A DNA stretch of 64,000 nucleotides. It comes from Solea solea. Taxonomy: Eukaryota > Chordata > Actinopteri > Pleuronectiformes > Soleidae. Positions 10,417 to 27,262 of the stretch are shown in pieces. Below the pieces are notes generated by a model. It had not been told where the DNA came from. It did no database searches and saw nothing but the letters and a program-made list of their open reading frames with translations. A program made the position numbers and the translations under genes. The stretch lies in the NCBI RefSeq assembly GCF_958295425.1, contig NC_081149.1, forward strand, positions 18,714,753 through 18,778,752, given 5' to 3'. Each line of letters opens with the position of its first letter. The stretch's first letter is position 1.

Positions 10417-13400
10417 CTAGTCATCCACAGTGATGTTGCGGAACAAGTAGGCCATGGACTCTCCGTTGTGGATGCGGCGGATTGCCTCGGCCAGAATCAT
10501 GCTGACGTCCACCGTCTTGATTTTGGGACACTGGAGCTTCTGTACTTCATGGGGCACAGTGTTTGTCACCACCACCTGAAAACCCAGTGAATATGGAGAT
10601 TGTTGTTAGACTTAATGAGACAGTTTTGATTGTTTAAAAAAAAACATCAGACTAACTGAATTAAAAGCTTGGTTTTTGGTATCCACATCTTTCAGCTGGT
10701 TTGTGCATGAACGCTCACCAGCTTGAAGGCTTTTCAAAATATAATAGTACAAATTGCACATTGAATGACTGTAATTTGTCCACACAAATACACAGAGCTT
10801 GAGCAAATGTAGAAGAGGTAAAAGGTTCATAATCCACGTTGAGCTCTGACAATAAGGTATGTTTGCATTGATAACATTTAAGGAGATAACAGATTTGAAT
10901 GTTGCGGCTGTATGCCTTGTCCATGTGTTGTAAATCATCTGAGACAGATAAAAACTGTGCCACTCAAAGGTTTAACACACATCAGTACCATGGACCTGCA
11001 TCAGAAGGAGATCCAAGGCTTCTTTGGCTTTCCTGTTGACAGCCTGCGTGCCTCTCCTTTTTTTGATTCAGTACATCCAGGAAGAGGTGATAAGCATGTT
11101 CTAGCGTTAATTACAGGAATCTATGTCTCTGTAAAACCTCCTACGCACAAATTAGGTTGTTATGGATTCTAGGTTTCACTCAAGGGAGTAAATGAAAGTC
11201 ATACATAAAGTAAACTCCTCACCTCGTCGATGGCAGATTCCTCTATGAGGCGTGGAGCGTCAGCAGAGAGTAAACCATGTGTGGCCATGATATAAATTTT
11301 ATAGGCCCCTCTTTCTTTCAGGATCTCTGCAGCAGCAACAAAATCTCCGACATCATCTATAATGTCATCCTGGGAAAAGACAGAACAAAAAATAAGAAAA
11401 ACACAACTGTTACCAAGACTCAACAATTAAACACATCCCCTCACTTCCTCTCCACCATGAGGTCTCTAACTAGTTGGCTTCCTACTTACCTGAATATGAA
11501 ATGAAACAGGCAAACTCTTAGGAGCCTAAATTTGATTATATTGATGGAAGTTTACCCAATTCTTTCTTCTTTTCAGAAATGAATGGGACAAAAAGGAGGG
11601 CAGTTTTCCCGATTGCTATAGTTTGCAATCAACACTTAGTAATAGACAGGTACAATATTGGTAATATAATTTTGTTTCTGATGTAATTTGGCAAAAAAAA
11701 TGTGAATACTGTGAGGAAGAATGAGGAGAATATGTTATTTACAGCTAACAGGATTATTATGAGAATTACTAAATGCTACATCAGTGTGACAATTCCACAT
11801 GAAAATGTTAGTGAAAGAATATTGATACTAAGCATATTTTTCTCCGGCATGCACAAAACACATGTTAAGTTAAAAATGACCAAGCTATAACTTGGTGATT
11901 AATGTATTACACATTTATTATCACACTATTATACTGTATTGTTACTTTAATGTAATGATAGGTGTTATCATAGTATAAACATCAGGTCAGTGCAACTATT
12001 CAATGGTTATTTTACAGCAAAACCTAGATTATACACATGCATAAAATGTATTAGTCGCATAAAATCTTAGCTTTTCATATGTAACAAAGAGAGGTGGCTA
12101 TTGCTAAATACAAGCTCATTTAAATGCTGTTGAAAACAGAATGAATGTTCAAGTTTAAGATAATAGAAAATATTACATAATGCACTCAATTTAAAATAAA
12201 TGAAAACTACATAAAATGATTTTATTTCAAGGAGCACTGTCTAAAAGATTATCATATGTGCATTGACAACATTGTGCATTGACAACATTGTGCGTTTCAC
12301 TGATGCATTTGCAGCATCTTACCACAATGATGGCAATTCTCCCTCCCACGTCTCCAACTACAGTAATGGGAGGTTTCTCCTTGGCCATCATTACTGAAAA
12401 GTGAAGCACAAGTGGTTACCTGTGAGACCACATGATGAAGGCGATGCGTATTACATTTGATATAATCGAAAAAAAGACTCGCTGTAGATTGGGTAAAATG
12501 GGTTTAGAAAATGTTTTGTGATTTAGGCAAATCGACACCCCCAAATCAGAAGGTTGTTATGGGATTATGTAACGTATTGGTACAAATTCAGTTATGAGTA
12601 ATACAAGGCAATATCAATCATTTATAATTTGAATCAGAAGCCAGCATCTCTCCCCCCATTCTACCCTACCTAACCCGGGAAGATTACAGCGAAATGCTAA
12701 ACTTAGTAGAGCACATGCCATGCAAAAACAAATCAAATGGCAGGGTTTTCTGCCCAGGATACCCAATCAGAAGGCAATGTCTCTAGACTGCATGGACACA
12801 TACAACCTCAGGCCTGGGCTGTGGCAGGCACATGGCAGCAGTCTGCATATGAACCGAAAAGCACCAGACAGTCTCATTTCACACAGGACAACAGAGGCTG
12901 ACAAGTGCTGATGAGGATTCCTTCATACACACTTGCCAATGTTCTGGGGGGGGGTCAGTCCTCAACTCGAACATCACTGCTGCCAACGACTACTTTTACA
13001 TGCACACAATAATCAGACTACATCTCACGTTATTTACAGGAGATGCGGACGCAACAGCTCAAGTTTTTCAACCACACTACAAAGAAAATATACAGTTAAA
13101 TTTGCCTTGTAAATATTTTTGGAGCAAGGTACAAATAAATTCTATTCACCCCTAGGTATTTTGGTAGCTCAACACAAATATACTACTCTACAAAAGGCAC
13201 AAAAAACAGTTAAAAGGAACTAATATAATGAAACAACATGCTAATAACTGTGCCACCTTGTGACAGTCCATAATTGTACAATAATTGACTACGATCCACG
13301 TCTTTAACTGAAGAGCTGATGACAGGTTTTCAAACTGCATTTTGAGTATTGGTGTGCATGTAAACATGGTCATTCAGAGAGGATAAGGAAACAAACAACT

Positions 13401-16400
13401 GGTAAACAATCAGCCAGCGAAGCCGATTGTGAAGGAAAAAGTGTCAAGAAGCAGAGAAAGGAGGAGCATGCCTTGCAGAACACTGTGCTGAAATGCTGAA
13501 TACCATGAGTCGCACAGCATCAGAACACCTGGCAGTGTCACAATCAGACTTCTAAAACAGCAAAAGCCCATTGTTAGCACTGCACACACTTCTCCAAATG
13601 ATTACATGGTCTGTACAACTTGCTGAGATACCGTAACAAGCTACCAGAGAAATGTATTGTCAGATATCTTTAACATTAATTTAGGATGTCTACAATTGTT
13701 TCATTAATCCACATGTCTCCTATAGAATTGAATATGATGATGAATTTCATTAGTAAATTTTGACAACAGGATGGCGTTGCATTCAAGACACTACTAATTA
13801 AGCCTAATGCACTTCATATTATAGTTGATAGAATAGCTATCTGTACTCTAGCTATCTGAACTATAGCTTTGATTTGTGCGGTGTGAAATCTATGCTTAAA
13901 ATGTTTCTGCCTCCCTTCATTAGATGTCAGGTTTCAAAAGCATGCTTCATTGTTACCATCACATGCATTGGCGACCAAAGGTTAATCAGGTATTTAGGAG
14001 CAGGTTCAATATGGATGCATTGTGTGTTGATTGGCAAGATGAGTCCAGATATACAAGTAAAACAAATTAAAATAACACAAAATAAATGTTTGGCATGGTT
14101 TTGGTTTGATTTGTGGATTTCAAAATAAAATCAAAACATCACATACAAAAGAGGGTTTTGGCCATCTTGTAAAACTGTCTGTCTGGAATCTTAGGAAGGT
14201 GCAGCAAATTTGAGTATTGCTTGTTTCAAATCTGTAAGAAGCCCATGGTGACAGACTGGCCTGGAGATGTTCTGTTTAGGCAGTTTTCACAAACTCCCCC
14301 TTGAGAATCCAGATGTATTTTCACAAGATGCAACACAAACCCTTTGATTTACACATGCATGAACTGAGGAATCATTAGAGGAGGAATCAATTTGTAGTCA
14401 AATGTAAGTTAAGTTTATGGCCGTACTTGGGAGCTCTATGCCAGGGAACGGGGCTTGTTGTTTGCCTGCTATTACCAACAAATAAACACCACGTTAACAC
14501 AAATGCACAAGTATTTGACATGACAAACACATGATGCCGAGACTTGGAAAATCCTCTCTTTAGTCTCTTTAGACAGAAATTAAAAGGAAGGTCACATCAA
14601 ACACAGCGTGTTAAATCTTAAAACAAAAAAGTCTTATTATGGTTGAAGCAATTTGTGAGTTGTTGTTGCAAAAGGAGGATTTTTTAAGTCAAGAGTAAGA
14701 ATAAAACACAAGTACGATTATAAATACTTTTTAGCAAAAAATAAATTAAATTGTGAACACTGAAAGCAATTACTTTGTGGAGTCATTTGCCAATGACACA
14801 GTCATTTGATAGGTAATGACTCAACCATTTAGTGTACATTGCCTTACCAATAATTAACATTGCAAATATGAGCAAAACTACACGCCAGAGTTACGTTAGT
14901 ATTTCAAAACAACAAAAAAATATTTCTTAAATAACGGTGTTTGCTGAGAAACAGGCAGGGAATATGAGTCAATTATTATTATGCACATCACTCTGTAAGT
15001 AAAGAGTTGCAGCTTGCTGTAGATGCAGCATGAGTCGAAGTAGTTTATCTGTGGGATTAAAACATGCAGTGACACAAAAATCAATTATTAGATAATGGTT
15101 GATGGTATGAGAGAGAAACAGCAGATTCAGCTCTACACAGGATTGCACATATAAGAGGCAGTACTTATAGTGTCAATGCACTGAAGTATTGACATATTAA
15201 ACTTGACTTTCTTGCCAAATTCAACCAAGCTGTGACACATAAAAAGGAATCTGTGTGTAAGGAAACAATAAATAAGAATGTGTCACATAAAATCTATAAA
15301 GCGGTGGACCTATAAATCTGTAAAAAAAGAACCTGACACACGAAACAGCACTTTGCAAAAATGTGGGTTCTTACAAGGCAGTTCCAATCCTGTGTGTCCC
15401 GAGGTGTTGCGTACACATGGTGGCGAGTGTCTTCCATCAGCCATGTCAGATTCTGAACACTGCGCCTCACCGTGAATCACAGCAAGACCCAAACGCAGGC
15501 GCTCTGCATAGGACTGAGCCCTTAAAGGAGAAAACCAGAAAAAAAGGGTTAGGAAAGTCAAAATGCTGCAGTGAAATGAAATGAGGTAGACAGTTTTGGA
15601 TAAATTTAATACATTTCACAACAGAAGATGAAATGTGTTGGGGGTCTTTGCCCATCACTTACCTTTTAGCTGCTGCTGGGGACTTTGCTACAATAATGGC
15701 ATTTCGGTAATCAGGAATCTGACAGGATAAAGGAAAACGTGTCAATATTTGTGTGTAGGAGGTTTTACAGAGACATAAATTTTGTGTATTTAACACTAGA
15801 ACATGCTTATCACCTCTTCCTGGATGTATTGAATCAAAAAAGGAGAGGCACGCAGGTTGTCAACAGGAAAGCCAAAGAAGCCTTGGATCTCCTTCTGATG
15901 CAGGTCCATGGTAATGATGTGTGTTAAACCTTTGGGTAAAAGACAGATGAGTGGCACAGTTTTTATCTGTGGAAAATAAACACATTTCCTCAAGCTCAAT
16001 ACTAGTGTTTACCTGCTTTAGCTAACATTGAAGCTAACAGCTTGCACACGATTGAGCCTCTCTTTCTCATCTTGCACTGCTTGCTGTAGGGGAAGTAAGG
16101 AATAACCCCAATGATGTTCTTTGCACAAGACGTCTTGAGGGCATAGGCCATGACCAGCAGCTCCATGATGGCTGTGTTGACATCTCTAGACATAGCAGAA
16201 ACAGAGCAGATGCTCTTGTAACAGCAGTTTGTGATAAAATACGGTATGGACTTTTCTGAAAACGGCATGATTTTCTGTATTTACCTTGGTATTGTCTGGA
16301 TGATGAAAATAGTTTGTCCACGAACAGATTCTTTAACATCCACTCTCGTCTCTGTACAGGTGGAACAAAATAAGACACAATGACTTCATTTAGAAAAGAT

Positions 16401-17446
16401 ACATATTAACGACCCTGTGATGGACTGGCGACCAGTCCAGGGTGTCTCCCACCTTTCACCCTATGTCAGCTGGGATTGCCAACAGCGCCCCTGTGACTCT
16501 CATATCGAGAATAAATAAGAAGGCAGATGGATGGATGGGTGGATGGGATATTAACGACACTTTTAAGTTTTAAGATCTCTTTAGATTAAATATTTTACTT
16601 CATCTGCTGAGTCTTTCATTTTTATTTCCACATTTCTTTCAAACTTTAGCAAATTTTATTTGACTAAAATATGCAGTGCGTGCAGATCTACAACTTGTAA
16701 CAATGCAATGTTTACTTTAAGCATATACCCTACAGTGCTAGTATTCTCAAAGGCATCACTGGTAAAGGAATTTCTGGTCAAGTAACATTGTATCACAACT
16801 ACTGAAGACACAGGGGTGTGAACAAATTAGAAAAGAAAAGAAACCACCAGGAGCAATGATCAATGTTTTTCTCGATTCAGTCCATTTTGATCAACAAAAA
16901 ATTGCAGGAAAACAAGCAGAACCTCTGTGGAAGTAACAAAACATTTCTATCATGCCTTAACACCCTCCTCACCTCGGTTTGATTCCTGGTAGACCACGGA
17001 CTTCCCCAGCTCAACTCCCAGCCTCCTAAAAAAAAACAAAAAATAAGAGCTACGACATAACCACTCAAAGCAGCAGCAGCAGCAGGAGAAGATGCAGTCA
17101 CCTCTCCCTCAAACTGGTGCAGTGTCTATCAAACACAAACCCAGTGGTCACATATAAACACGTTATTTCACTATACCATAACATTATACATTATAATCCG
17201 CTGTGAATCAGTGACATATTTTTAAAGCTGCAAGGCACCTATCCTTTAAAGGGAAATGAAGTTAGATGGTATTTATTTATAAGTTTAAACGTCAGAGTGT
17301 TGTGTAAGAGGCTAAGTCATTAGCAGACAGTGGTGGTGGACAGTACATAGACACGATGCTTACTCTGTTATCTTCTTGGCTAGTTCAGTGCAGGCTACGG
17401 ACGAGTTTGCGGAGAAGACGCGGTAACCACTTTTAGCGACATTCAT
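10417..17446 (-). CDS. prpsap1: PRPP synthetase-associated protein 1 (ten coding exons, 356 aa)
   Basis: A catalytically inactive relative of ribose-phosphate diphosphokinase (PRPS) that joins PRPS1/2 in the cytosol and restrains PRPP synthesis. Coding exons in transcript order: 17446-17364, 17025-16973, 16351-16285, 16185-16013, 15929-15814, 15718-15663, 15520-15375, 12393-12323, 11369-11223, 10575-10417. All junctions are GT-AG and keep frame; the sum is 1071 nt, giving 356 aa, the human PRPSAP1 length as remembered. The product starts [14 protein letters not shown] and ends [10 protein letters not shown]. The PAP-specific insertion before [15 protein letters not shown] reads GLELPLMM, as in PRPSAP1 rather than PRPSAP2. 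The PRPP-loop region is degenerate (VDDIIDDV), consistent with a regulatory subunit. The start is the first ATG of exon 1 and matches the family. Confidence 0.95.
10944..11152 (+). pseudogene. Inverted, frameshifted copy of prpsap1 coding exon 5
   Basis: In the last intron of prpsap1, on the opposite strand to the gene, lies a near-copy of exon 5 (15814-15929) together with flanking intron on both sides; the source span is about 15747-15970. The copy still reads [23 protein letters not shown], then a run of seven T instead of six shifts the frame. About 15 bases of the polypyrimidine tract before the acceptor are missing, while the donor GAG|GTGATAAG is retained. Because it includes intron sequence it arose by DNA duplication, not retrotransposition. 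It is antisense to the host transcript, so it is not an alternative exon of prpsap1. Confidence 0.9.
12394..15374 (-). other. Large intron 7 of prpsap1
   Basis: A 3-kb AT-rich intron between coding exons 7 and 8. I see no gene on either strand, only short open frames without family resemblance and no obvious repeat. A 17-base tandem duplication (GTGCATTGACAACATT-type) lies in the next intron at about 12257-12292, beside the exon-8 donor. Confidence 0.5.
16412..16545 (+). mobile_element. L2/CR1-type LINE 3' tail fragment in a prpsap1 intron
   Basis: It reads GTGATGGACTGGCGACC, then CAGCTGGGATTGCC, CCTGTGACTCTCAT and a GGATGGATGGG tail, the same tail family as at 3535-3668 and 47310-47545. It sits antisense in intron 2 of prpsap1. 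Truncated, non-coding. Confidence 0.75.
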
Positions 17447-20400
17447 CGTGGCTCTCCTGGTGTGACGGTCACCGACAGCAGCGTATGTGTAAGCGATTCT
17501 CCGCGTGCGTGCGACGTTGTCGTTAGCTTACCAGCTAGCCACCTGTGCCACACTAGCCTGTCCGTGACTGTGAGCGAGGCGAAAATAATACAAAACGAAC
17601 CGCTGTGTGCGACACAAACTAAGCTACAGCATAGCCACAAAATAAACAAAATAAAAAATCCTTTTGTTCGTCAGTCAGCAGACGTATCCAGCGGTTCGAC
17701 TGACACCTGTCACTCAGGTTGCACAGTTGTAGCCTAACAACTGTGTACACATATTGAGAGGTACGGTGTCCTCGTTGGGTCAACAACGCCGGCTGCACTT
17801 TTGCAGACCAAAACGGTCTCTGTCATGGATGGTCTCTGTGCGTAGAGTTAGAAATAGGACATTTGCACAGCAGCCATTTTGACAGGCCGCAATATTAAAA
17901 TCACAATAGTAAAACAGAAAGATTAGCTGGGAATGCTGCTAATTGTCTGTATATTTTCTCTTCTGACAAATAATTTCCGGCAGACTGGACACCTGAGAGA
18001 TGCAATGCTGCCCCCTACAGGAAAAATAAAAATGTTCTTCAAAAACCTTTCCTGTATATTTCTTTACGTTCTCAAAATAATAATCATGCCATTGTCTTTG
18101 TGCGTGAGGCAACTTTCCTGCCTTTGATCTGCCCTCACATAAGGGAGAACATTACAGGAAAAGGTTTATATATTTCGAAAACGTATAAATATGAGAGAAC
18201 AAGAACAAGTGGAATGTTTTAATGAATGAATTGTTGAAACCAGCTTAAAATGTAGAAGGAGACAGAGACAGCAGATAATAAAAATAAAAATAAAATAAAA
18301 TAAAACATAATCATTTTTTCTTTTAAATTTGATTTAGAACCGATTTGACTTTACCCAAGTGACGCTGTTGTTTGCTCGTAGTGAGAAGGCACCAAAAATA
18401 TTGAAATCACCCTACCTGAGGTACAACAAAGCATAGTGTTTTCCCATAATATGACAATATGATATTGATTCTTTTTATAAAAAAGGTAAAAAATAGTGCA
18501 AGTTGCTTTGTGCTACAATAGCCAGGGACCTCCACTATGTGCTTTTATTATTTACAAATTCTGACATAACCTTAATCAGTCTGTATTGTATGATTATCAC
18601 AGTGTGCACATTGCTGTAATATGTTGTAGTTGTAATTTATGATAAACTGACTCAAAATGTTGTGGTTGGAAACACAATGGGGCATGTTTTGGGCAAATAA
18701 AACATAAAAGGCTTCATTTTAACAGCAACAAATGATGACAAACTTTTAATATTCAGTTCTTGCTGAGGTTGAACGGTGCAAATGCCCCATATGGTAAAAT
18801 CATCACCCTACTACCTAAAATGTCCCTTAAAACAACACAATTTTTGTTTGAATGTACTTAAATCCTAATGTTTAGGCTCGCCTTTGCCAGGATTACAGGT
18901 GACATGACCATATTTGTGGTGATGGTAATGACAACACGGTACAGATGATCAGCCCTGCACATTTTGTAGAGTCATATACTATTTATAATTAACTTTCTAA
19001 AATTAGTATTTGCAGCAGCGCCAGGAAAATAATACTACTCCAACTGTCCACTAGATGTCATAACTCATTAGCCCTGTAACTACTGAGTGGAGTGGAGACG
19101 TGTCCTTGGCAGTGCCACAGTGAGATCATGAGATCTTGAGTGTTCAAGATGTGACATTCTTCATGGGAGCGGCATTGCCATTTTGCTTTGATGTGTGTGA
19201 ACAGTAGAAATAACCACAAGGCATTTTTTAAATGCATCTGGGCTCCTGTAGAAACATGCAAAAAAAACAACACATCATGTTGATCAACAATCATCGACCA
19301 AGACTCATTAATTCTCTGATACACAACAGTTGGATCATTGACACAACTGCTATGAGAAGCCCAATACATTAGCACTGACCTCAATATGGTGATCTTATTT
19401 TGTTGAACAAGGCCTGACTTAAACTAAATTATGACTTAATTCATCACTGGTTGCAAGATTGCTGGACTGGTGTTTAGGAAAGTAATGCAGCAGCTTGCAA
19501 GGTATTGTTTTGCTGAGATATCTGAGACATAGCAATCCCAGATGCGATAATGTAAGACTTTGTTTGTAGCATTGACAACCTCATCCCCAATGGTATATAC
19601 TCTCCCAGACTGTGTCAATGTTTAACATGCGCGATTGTGCCACTGACACCTGCTGCACATTGTACTTCCTCAGTATACGACAGTAAATATCACCTCACTT
19701 GTTGTCTTTGGTATGTTATCGCACCTTTTTTTTTTTGCTCCTCCCACATGGGCTCACCTTTTACAGTTGACTCTCACCTTTTTGATTCACCAATCCCCCG
19801 TTTGCCTAGCCCACTTTGGAACTTGTGAGAGGATGTTTTTTCCGAGGTTTTCAGCTGTGACAACACAAGTGAGACTTGATTAAACCAATGATAAGAGCTG
19901 GCACCACAAAGGTGGGAAATGTGCTTGAAAGAGAGGTGTCTGTGCAAAAGGGAAAAGGGTAGTAAAAGGTAATAAAAGGCAATACAAGTAAAACTGATGA
20001 ACACTGATATAATCTGAAGAGTAGAGCACACACAAATGACTACCATCAGTCCTATTTTTGATGGATGTCATGTTATACTTGATATTCAGTCATGAAATTG
20101 ATCATTTTTGGTGGGAAATTAAATATCTTTACAGGTTAATCTCCTGAAATTGAGGCCAATGCTGACTCTTGAGGTAAAGGACAGAGTGTGCTGTTTCATC
20201 TTATTTTTAACACCATAATCCTGCATCCCATCCATGCTCACACACTGCACGTAGCACATATCTCACTTATGAAGGATTTGTTTCCCATCTCATCAAATCC
20301 CACTTTCAAAGGTGAGGTGGGAAGAGGGAGAAAGAAAGAGAGTGAGAGTGAGAGAGAGGGAGCGGAGAGAGTACAGAAGCTCCTCCTCATTCCCTGTGTG

Positions 20401-20620
20401 TGTTGCTTGTGTTTTCTCAGCCTGTTCTTCACTGACACTCTCACTCAGCTGAGTGAGATCCAGTGGTGTGGAGCAGAGAGTCTCAAACAGATTTTCTCGC
20501 TTTCTTCAGCAAGAAAGAAAAGGAAAAGGTAGAAATATTGTGTTTGTCTTGGGGGGGTGAAAGGACTCTTTTCAGCCCTGTCTTTAGCACATGCTCAGCT
20601 CTGCACAACTGTGTTCCTAG
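17447..20620. other. Divergent spacer between prpsap1 and cygb
   Basis: Prpsap1 (leftward) and cygb (rightward) are head to head across about 3.2 kb. The first about 400 bases carry moderate CpG content and are the likely prpsap1 promoter/5' UTR; a YY1-like GCCATTTTG lies at 17873-17881. A GA-rich tract at about 20315-20370 and an ACGTG (minus strand) HIF-type core at about 20247 lie within 400 bases of the cygb start. I see no gene between. Confidence 0.5.
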
Positions 20621-25033
<4,413 letters not shown>

Positions 25034-25108
25034 ACCATTTGGTCTGGCTTTATTGGACCATGTGCACTGAGAGACTGTCAGAATTTATTTTTTATTTGGC
25101 CAGAGCCT

Positions 25109-25518
25109 AATAAAAAAGAGCAATCGATTCACTGTATGTGGGAATACAGTTTGATGTCATCTGTGATAACAGTGGGATATGGAGCATATACAGTACACTT
25201 AAAGTTTATAAGCTTGCAAGGGACCAAACTGTTGAATGGAGGGGGAGAGAAAGAGAAAGAAAACACAAACATAAACCCAACAGTGGACAAGAGGTCACAT
25301 TTGACTTGGATGTGCCTTCTCGTGAATGTGTTTAGAAACTGCCATGTACCGTAAATATAATTCTTTCTATATATTGTGTTGATTTTCTGATGCTGTCTTT
25401 GGAGTAAGTATCCACCTGTGTCCACCTTATGAGATATTAATACGTCTGAGACATTTTTACATTTTTCCTTTGTATCTGTACTCAAAGATATGTACTGAAA
25501 ACAATATTTTGAAATAAA
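25109..25518 (+). terminator. cygb polyadenylation signals
   Basis: AATAAA occurs at 25109-25114, 76 bases past the stop, and again at 25513-25518. The second is followed by a T/G-rich stretch (TGTTTTGTTGTTTTG at about 25560), typical of a downstream cleavage element, so both short and long 3' UTRs are plausible. Confidence 0.55.
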
Positions 25519-26302
25519 AGAGCAAAAATAACCCAAAGTCAAAGCCTGTTATTGCTGTATGTTTTGTTGTTTTGTTGTATGAGTGTCAACTCATGGACGT
25601 GTTGACAAAATTAGACCTTTTCGTTCTCTTGCTTGGTCTATCGCTCCCTTATTCTCTGCTTGAGTCAGCAGCACTGCTGCTAAAAGTCCCTATTTATACC
25701 CTCAGCTATTCTATTATATGCTCTCTTTTTATAATATATTGTCAGAACACTGTACATGGCCTGCAGGGATGTCATTATCAGGCCTACTATATTAAGAAGG
25801 AGTCGTGTGATTACTACAACCACAATTATTCAGCATTTCTCAAGTAATTGGTGTTATTCCGACACTGTAAAGGGTAATTTGTTTGGTATTACTGTTAACC
25901 CATGCTGTGAAGCAGCCACAAATACCACTTAAAGCCAGTTTCAGCAAGCCCTCTGACAAAGTCTTAACATTTTCTCCAGAAAAAAGACAACATCCAGATT
26001 TACTCGCAGTTCTGCGTCAATTTCATAGCGGTGGAGTGGTTTGCCTTCAGAAAAAAAACAGCACACACACACAGCAGGCTTTGTTTATCTCCTAGTCCTG
26101 CCAGTGAGCTCCAGCCCCCCTCCTTGATCCTCGTTAATCCTCCCAGCTAATCTCCTCAATCAGAGGTGGGAGCCAAGGGGAAGGACAAGAATAGTCAGAT
26201 TATTTTACCACAATCTACCATTCAAGCCTGTCAATGGGAGGAAAAGTGTCAGTGAAGTGACCCACCAGGAGCACCAAGGCAGGAGATCCCTGGTGTAGGA
26301 CC
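25519..26302. other. Short spacer between cygb and prcd
   Basis: About 780 bases hold the end of the cygb transcript and the presumptive prcd promoter. CTAATC/TAATCC motifs cluster at about 26130-26160 (TTAATCC, CTAATCTC), which resemble CRX/OTX homeobox sites expected for a photoreceptor gene. No other gene is seen. Confidence 0.45.
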
Positions 26303-26958
26303 ATGTGTACCACTATGATGGTCCTAACCAGCATTGCACTCATCCTGCGGCAGATGTTCTCCAACAAAGTCCAACCGTGAGTATTTTTGTCATTTTAAAG
26401 TTGAATTAATAATGAATAAAGAGTGCTCATAAATCTGCGCGCACACATGTAAATATACAGTAAATATTTGAAATCACTTCTTTGATTAGTTGAAGGTTGG
26501 CCTTGAGCAACAGTCTGTGGAGGGAGTGCAGTTTGCTACATGACAACAGAGTATTCCAGCTTTTTTAATGGAGAGATGAAGCAAGGGGCAAACATCAAGG
26601 CTCTTCAGTTCAAGTCTGCTAATTGACTCAAAGTGCAATGTTCTCAGCACTTCCCCTGCCCATTCCATTCACACAGCAATGACAAACAGTACCGTGTGGA
26701 GCACCACGGAGCGTGACAAACAGCACGCAATTATTAGCCAATATACACAAAAACCTTCTTGTTTTTCTTCACTAAACTGTTTAAAGCAAATTGAGATTTA
26801 TTGATCATGACCAGGACTGTGTTGATAAAATATGTAGGATTCAGTACTTCAGTAAAATGCTGTGTATTGTCTGTCACAGTCAGAAAGAGACGACTGAGAA
26901 AGCCATGCCAAACATGAACAGCGGAGGAGTGGCAGAAATCCCAAAACAGCAACAGTGA
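26303..26958 (+). CDS. prcd: Photoreceptor disc component PRCD (two exons, 50 aa)
   Basis: PRCD is a tiny rod/cone outer-segment disc membrane protein, bound to rhodopsin and needed for disc structure; human mutations cause retinal degeneration. Exon 1 (26303-26376) encodes MCTTMMVLTSIALILRQMF and on to KVQP; exon 2 (26880-26958) supplies QKETTEKAMPN and ends in KQQQ. The junction is GT-AG and completes a Pro codon (CC|T). Human PRCD starts MCTT and shares the same plan: palmitoylated Cys2, one short hydrophobic helix (residues about 5-15), a basic patch, then a polar tail. The tail is barely conserved, so exon 2 rests on splice sites, frame and length (50 against 54 aa). Its place next to cygb matches human 17q25. 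Confidence 0.9.
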
Positions 26959-27039
26959 GCATAACTTGGTAAGAAGACACTAACAAATCAAGTTGGGTCA
27001 AGTGAAAAAACAAAAGAAAAAAACAGCCCTGAGGGAGTT

Positions 27040-27262
27040 ACTCAAGAGATTCTGTCTGTCTCCTTGGGGCAGACCAGGTCAAAAGGGCTGCAGTTCCCCT
27101 GAGCAAGGTACCCAACCCCCATTGCTCCCCAGGCGCTATACTCAGTGTGGCAGCCCACTGCTCCTATTTCTAGGATGGGTCAAATGCAGAGAAATAATTT
27201 CCCTAAGGGGATTAATAAAGTATAAGATTTAGATTTAGATTTAGATTTTAGATTTAGATGAG
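27040..27262 (+). mobile_element. tRNA-derived SINE-like element with GATTTA tail repeat
   Basis: The segment reads GAGCAAGGTACCCAACCCCC, then GTGTGGCAGCCCACTGCTCC, GGATGGGTCAAATGCAGAG and AATTTCCCTAAGGGGATTAA before an AATAAAGTATA end and a short (GATTTA)n array (27227-27260). This is a recurrent fish SINE pattern. It starts about 80 bases past the prcd stop and carries an AATAAA at 27214-27219. Confidence 0.75.

Noticed and set aside
10912..11172. Plus-strand frame containing PRPSAP-like peptide
   Set aside because: Not an independent gene; it is the inverted, frameshifted copy of prpsap1 exon 5 and is reported as such.
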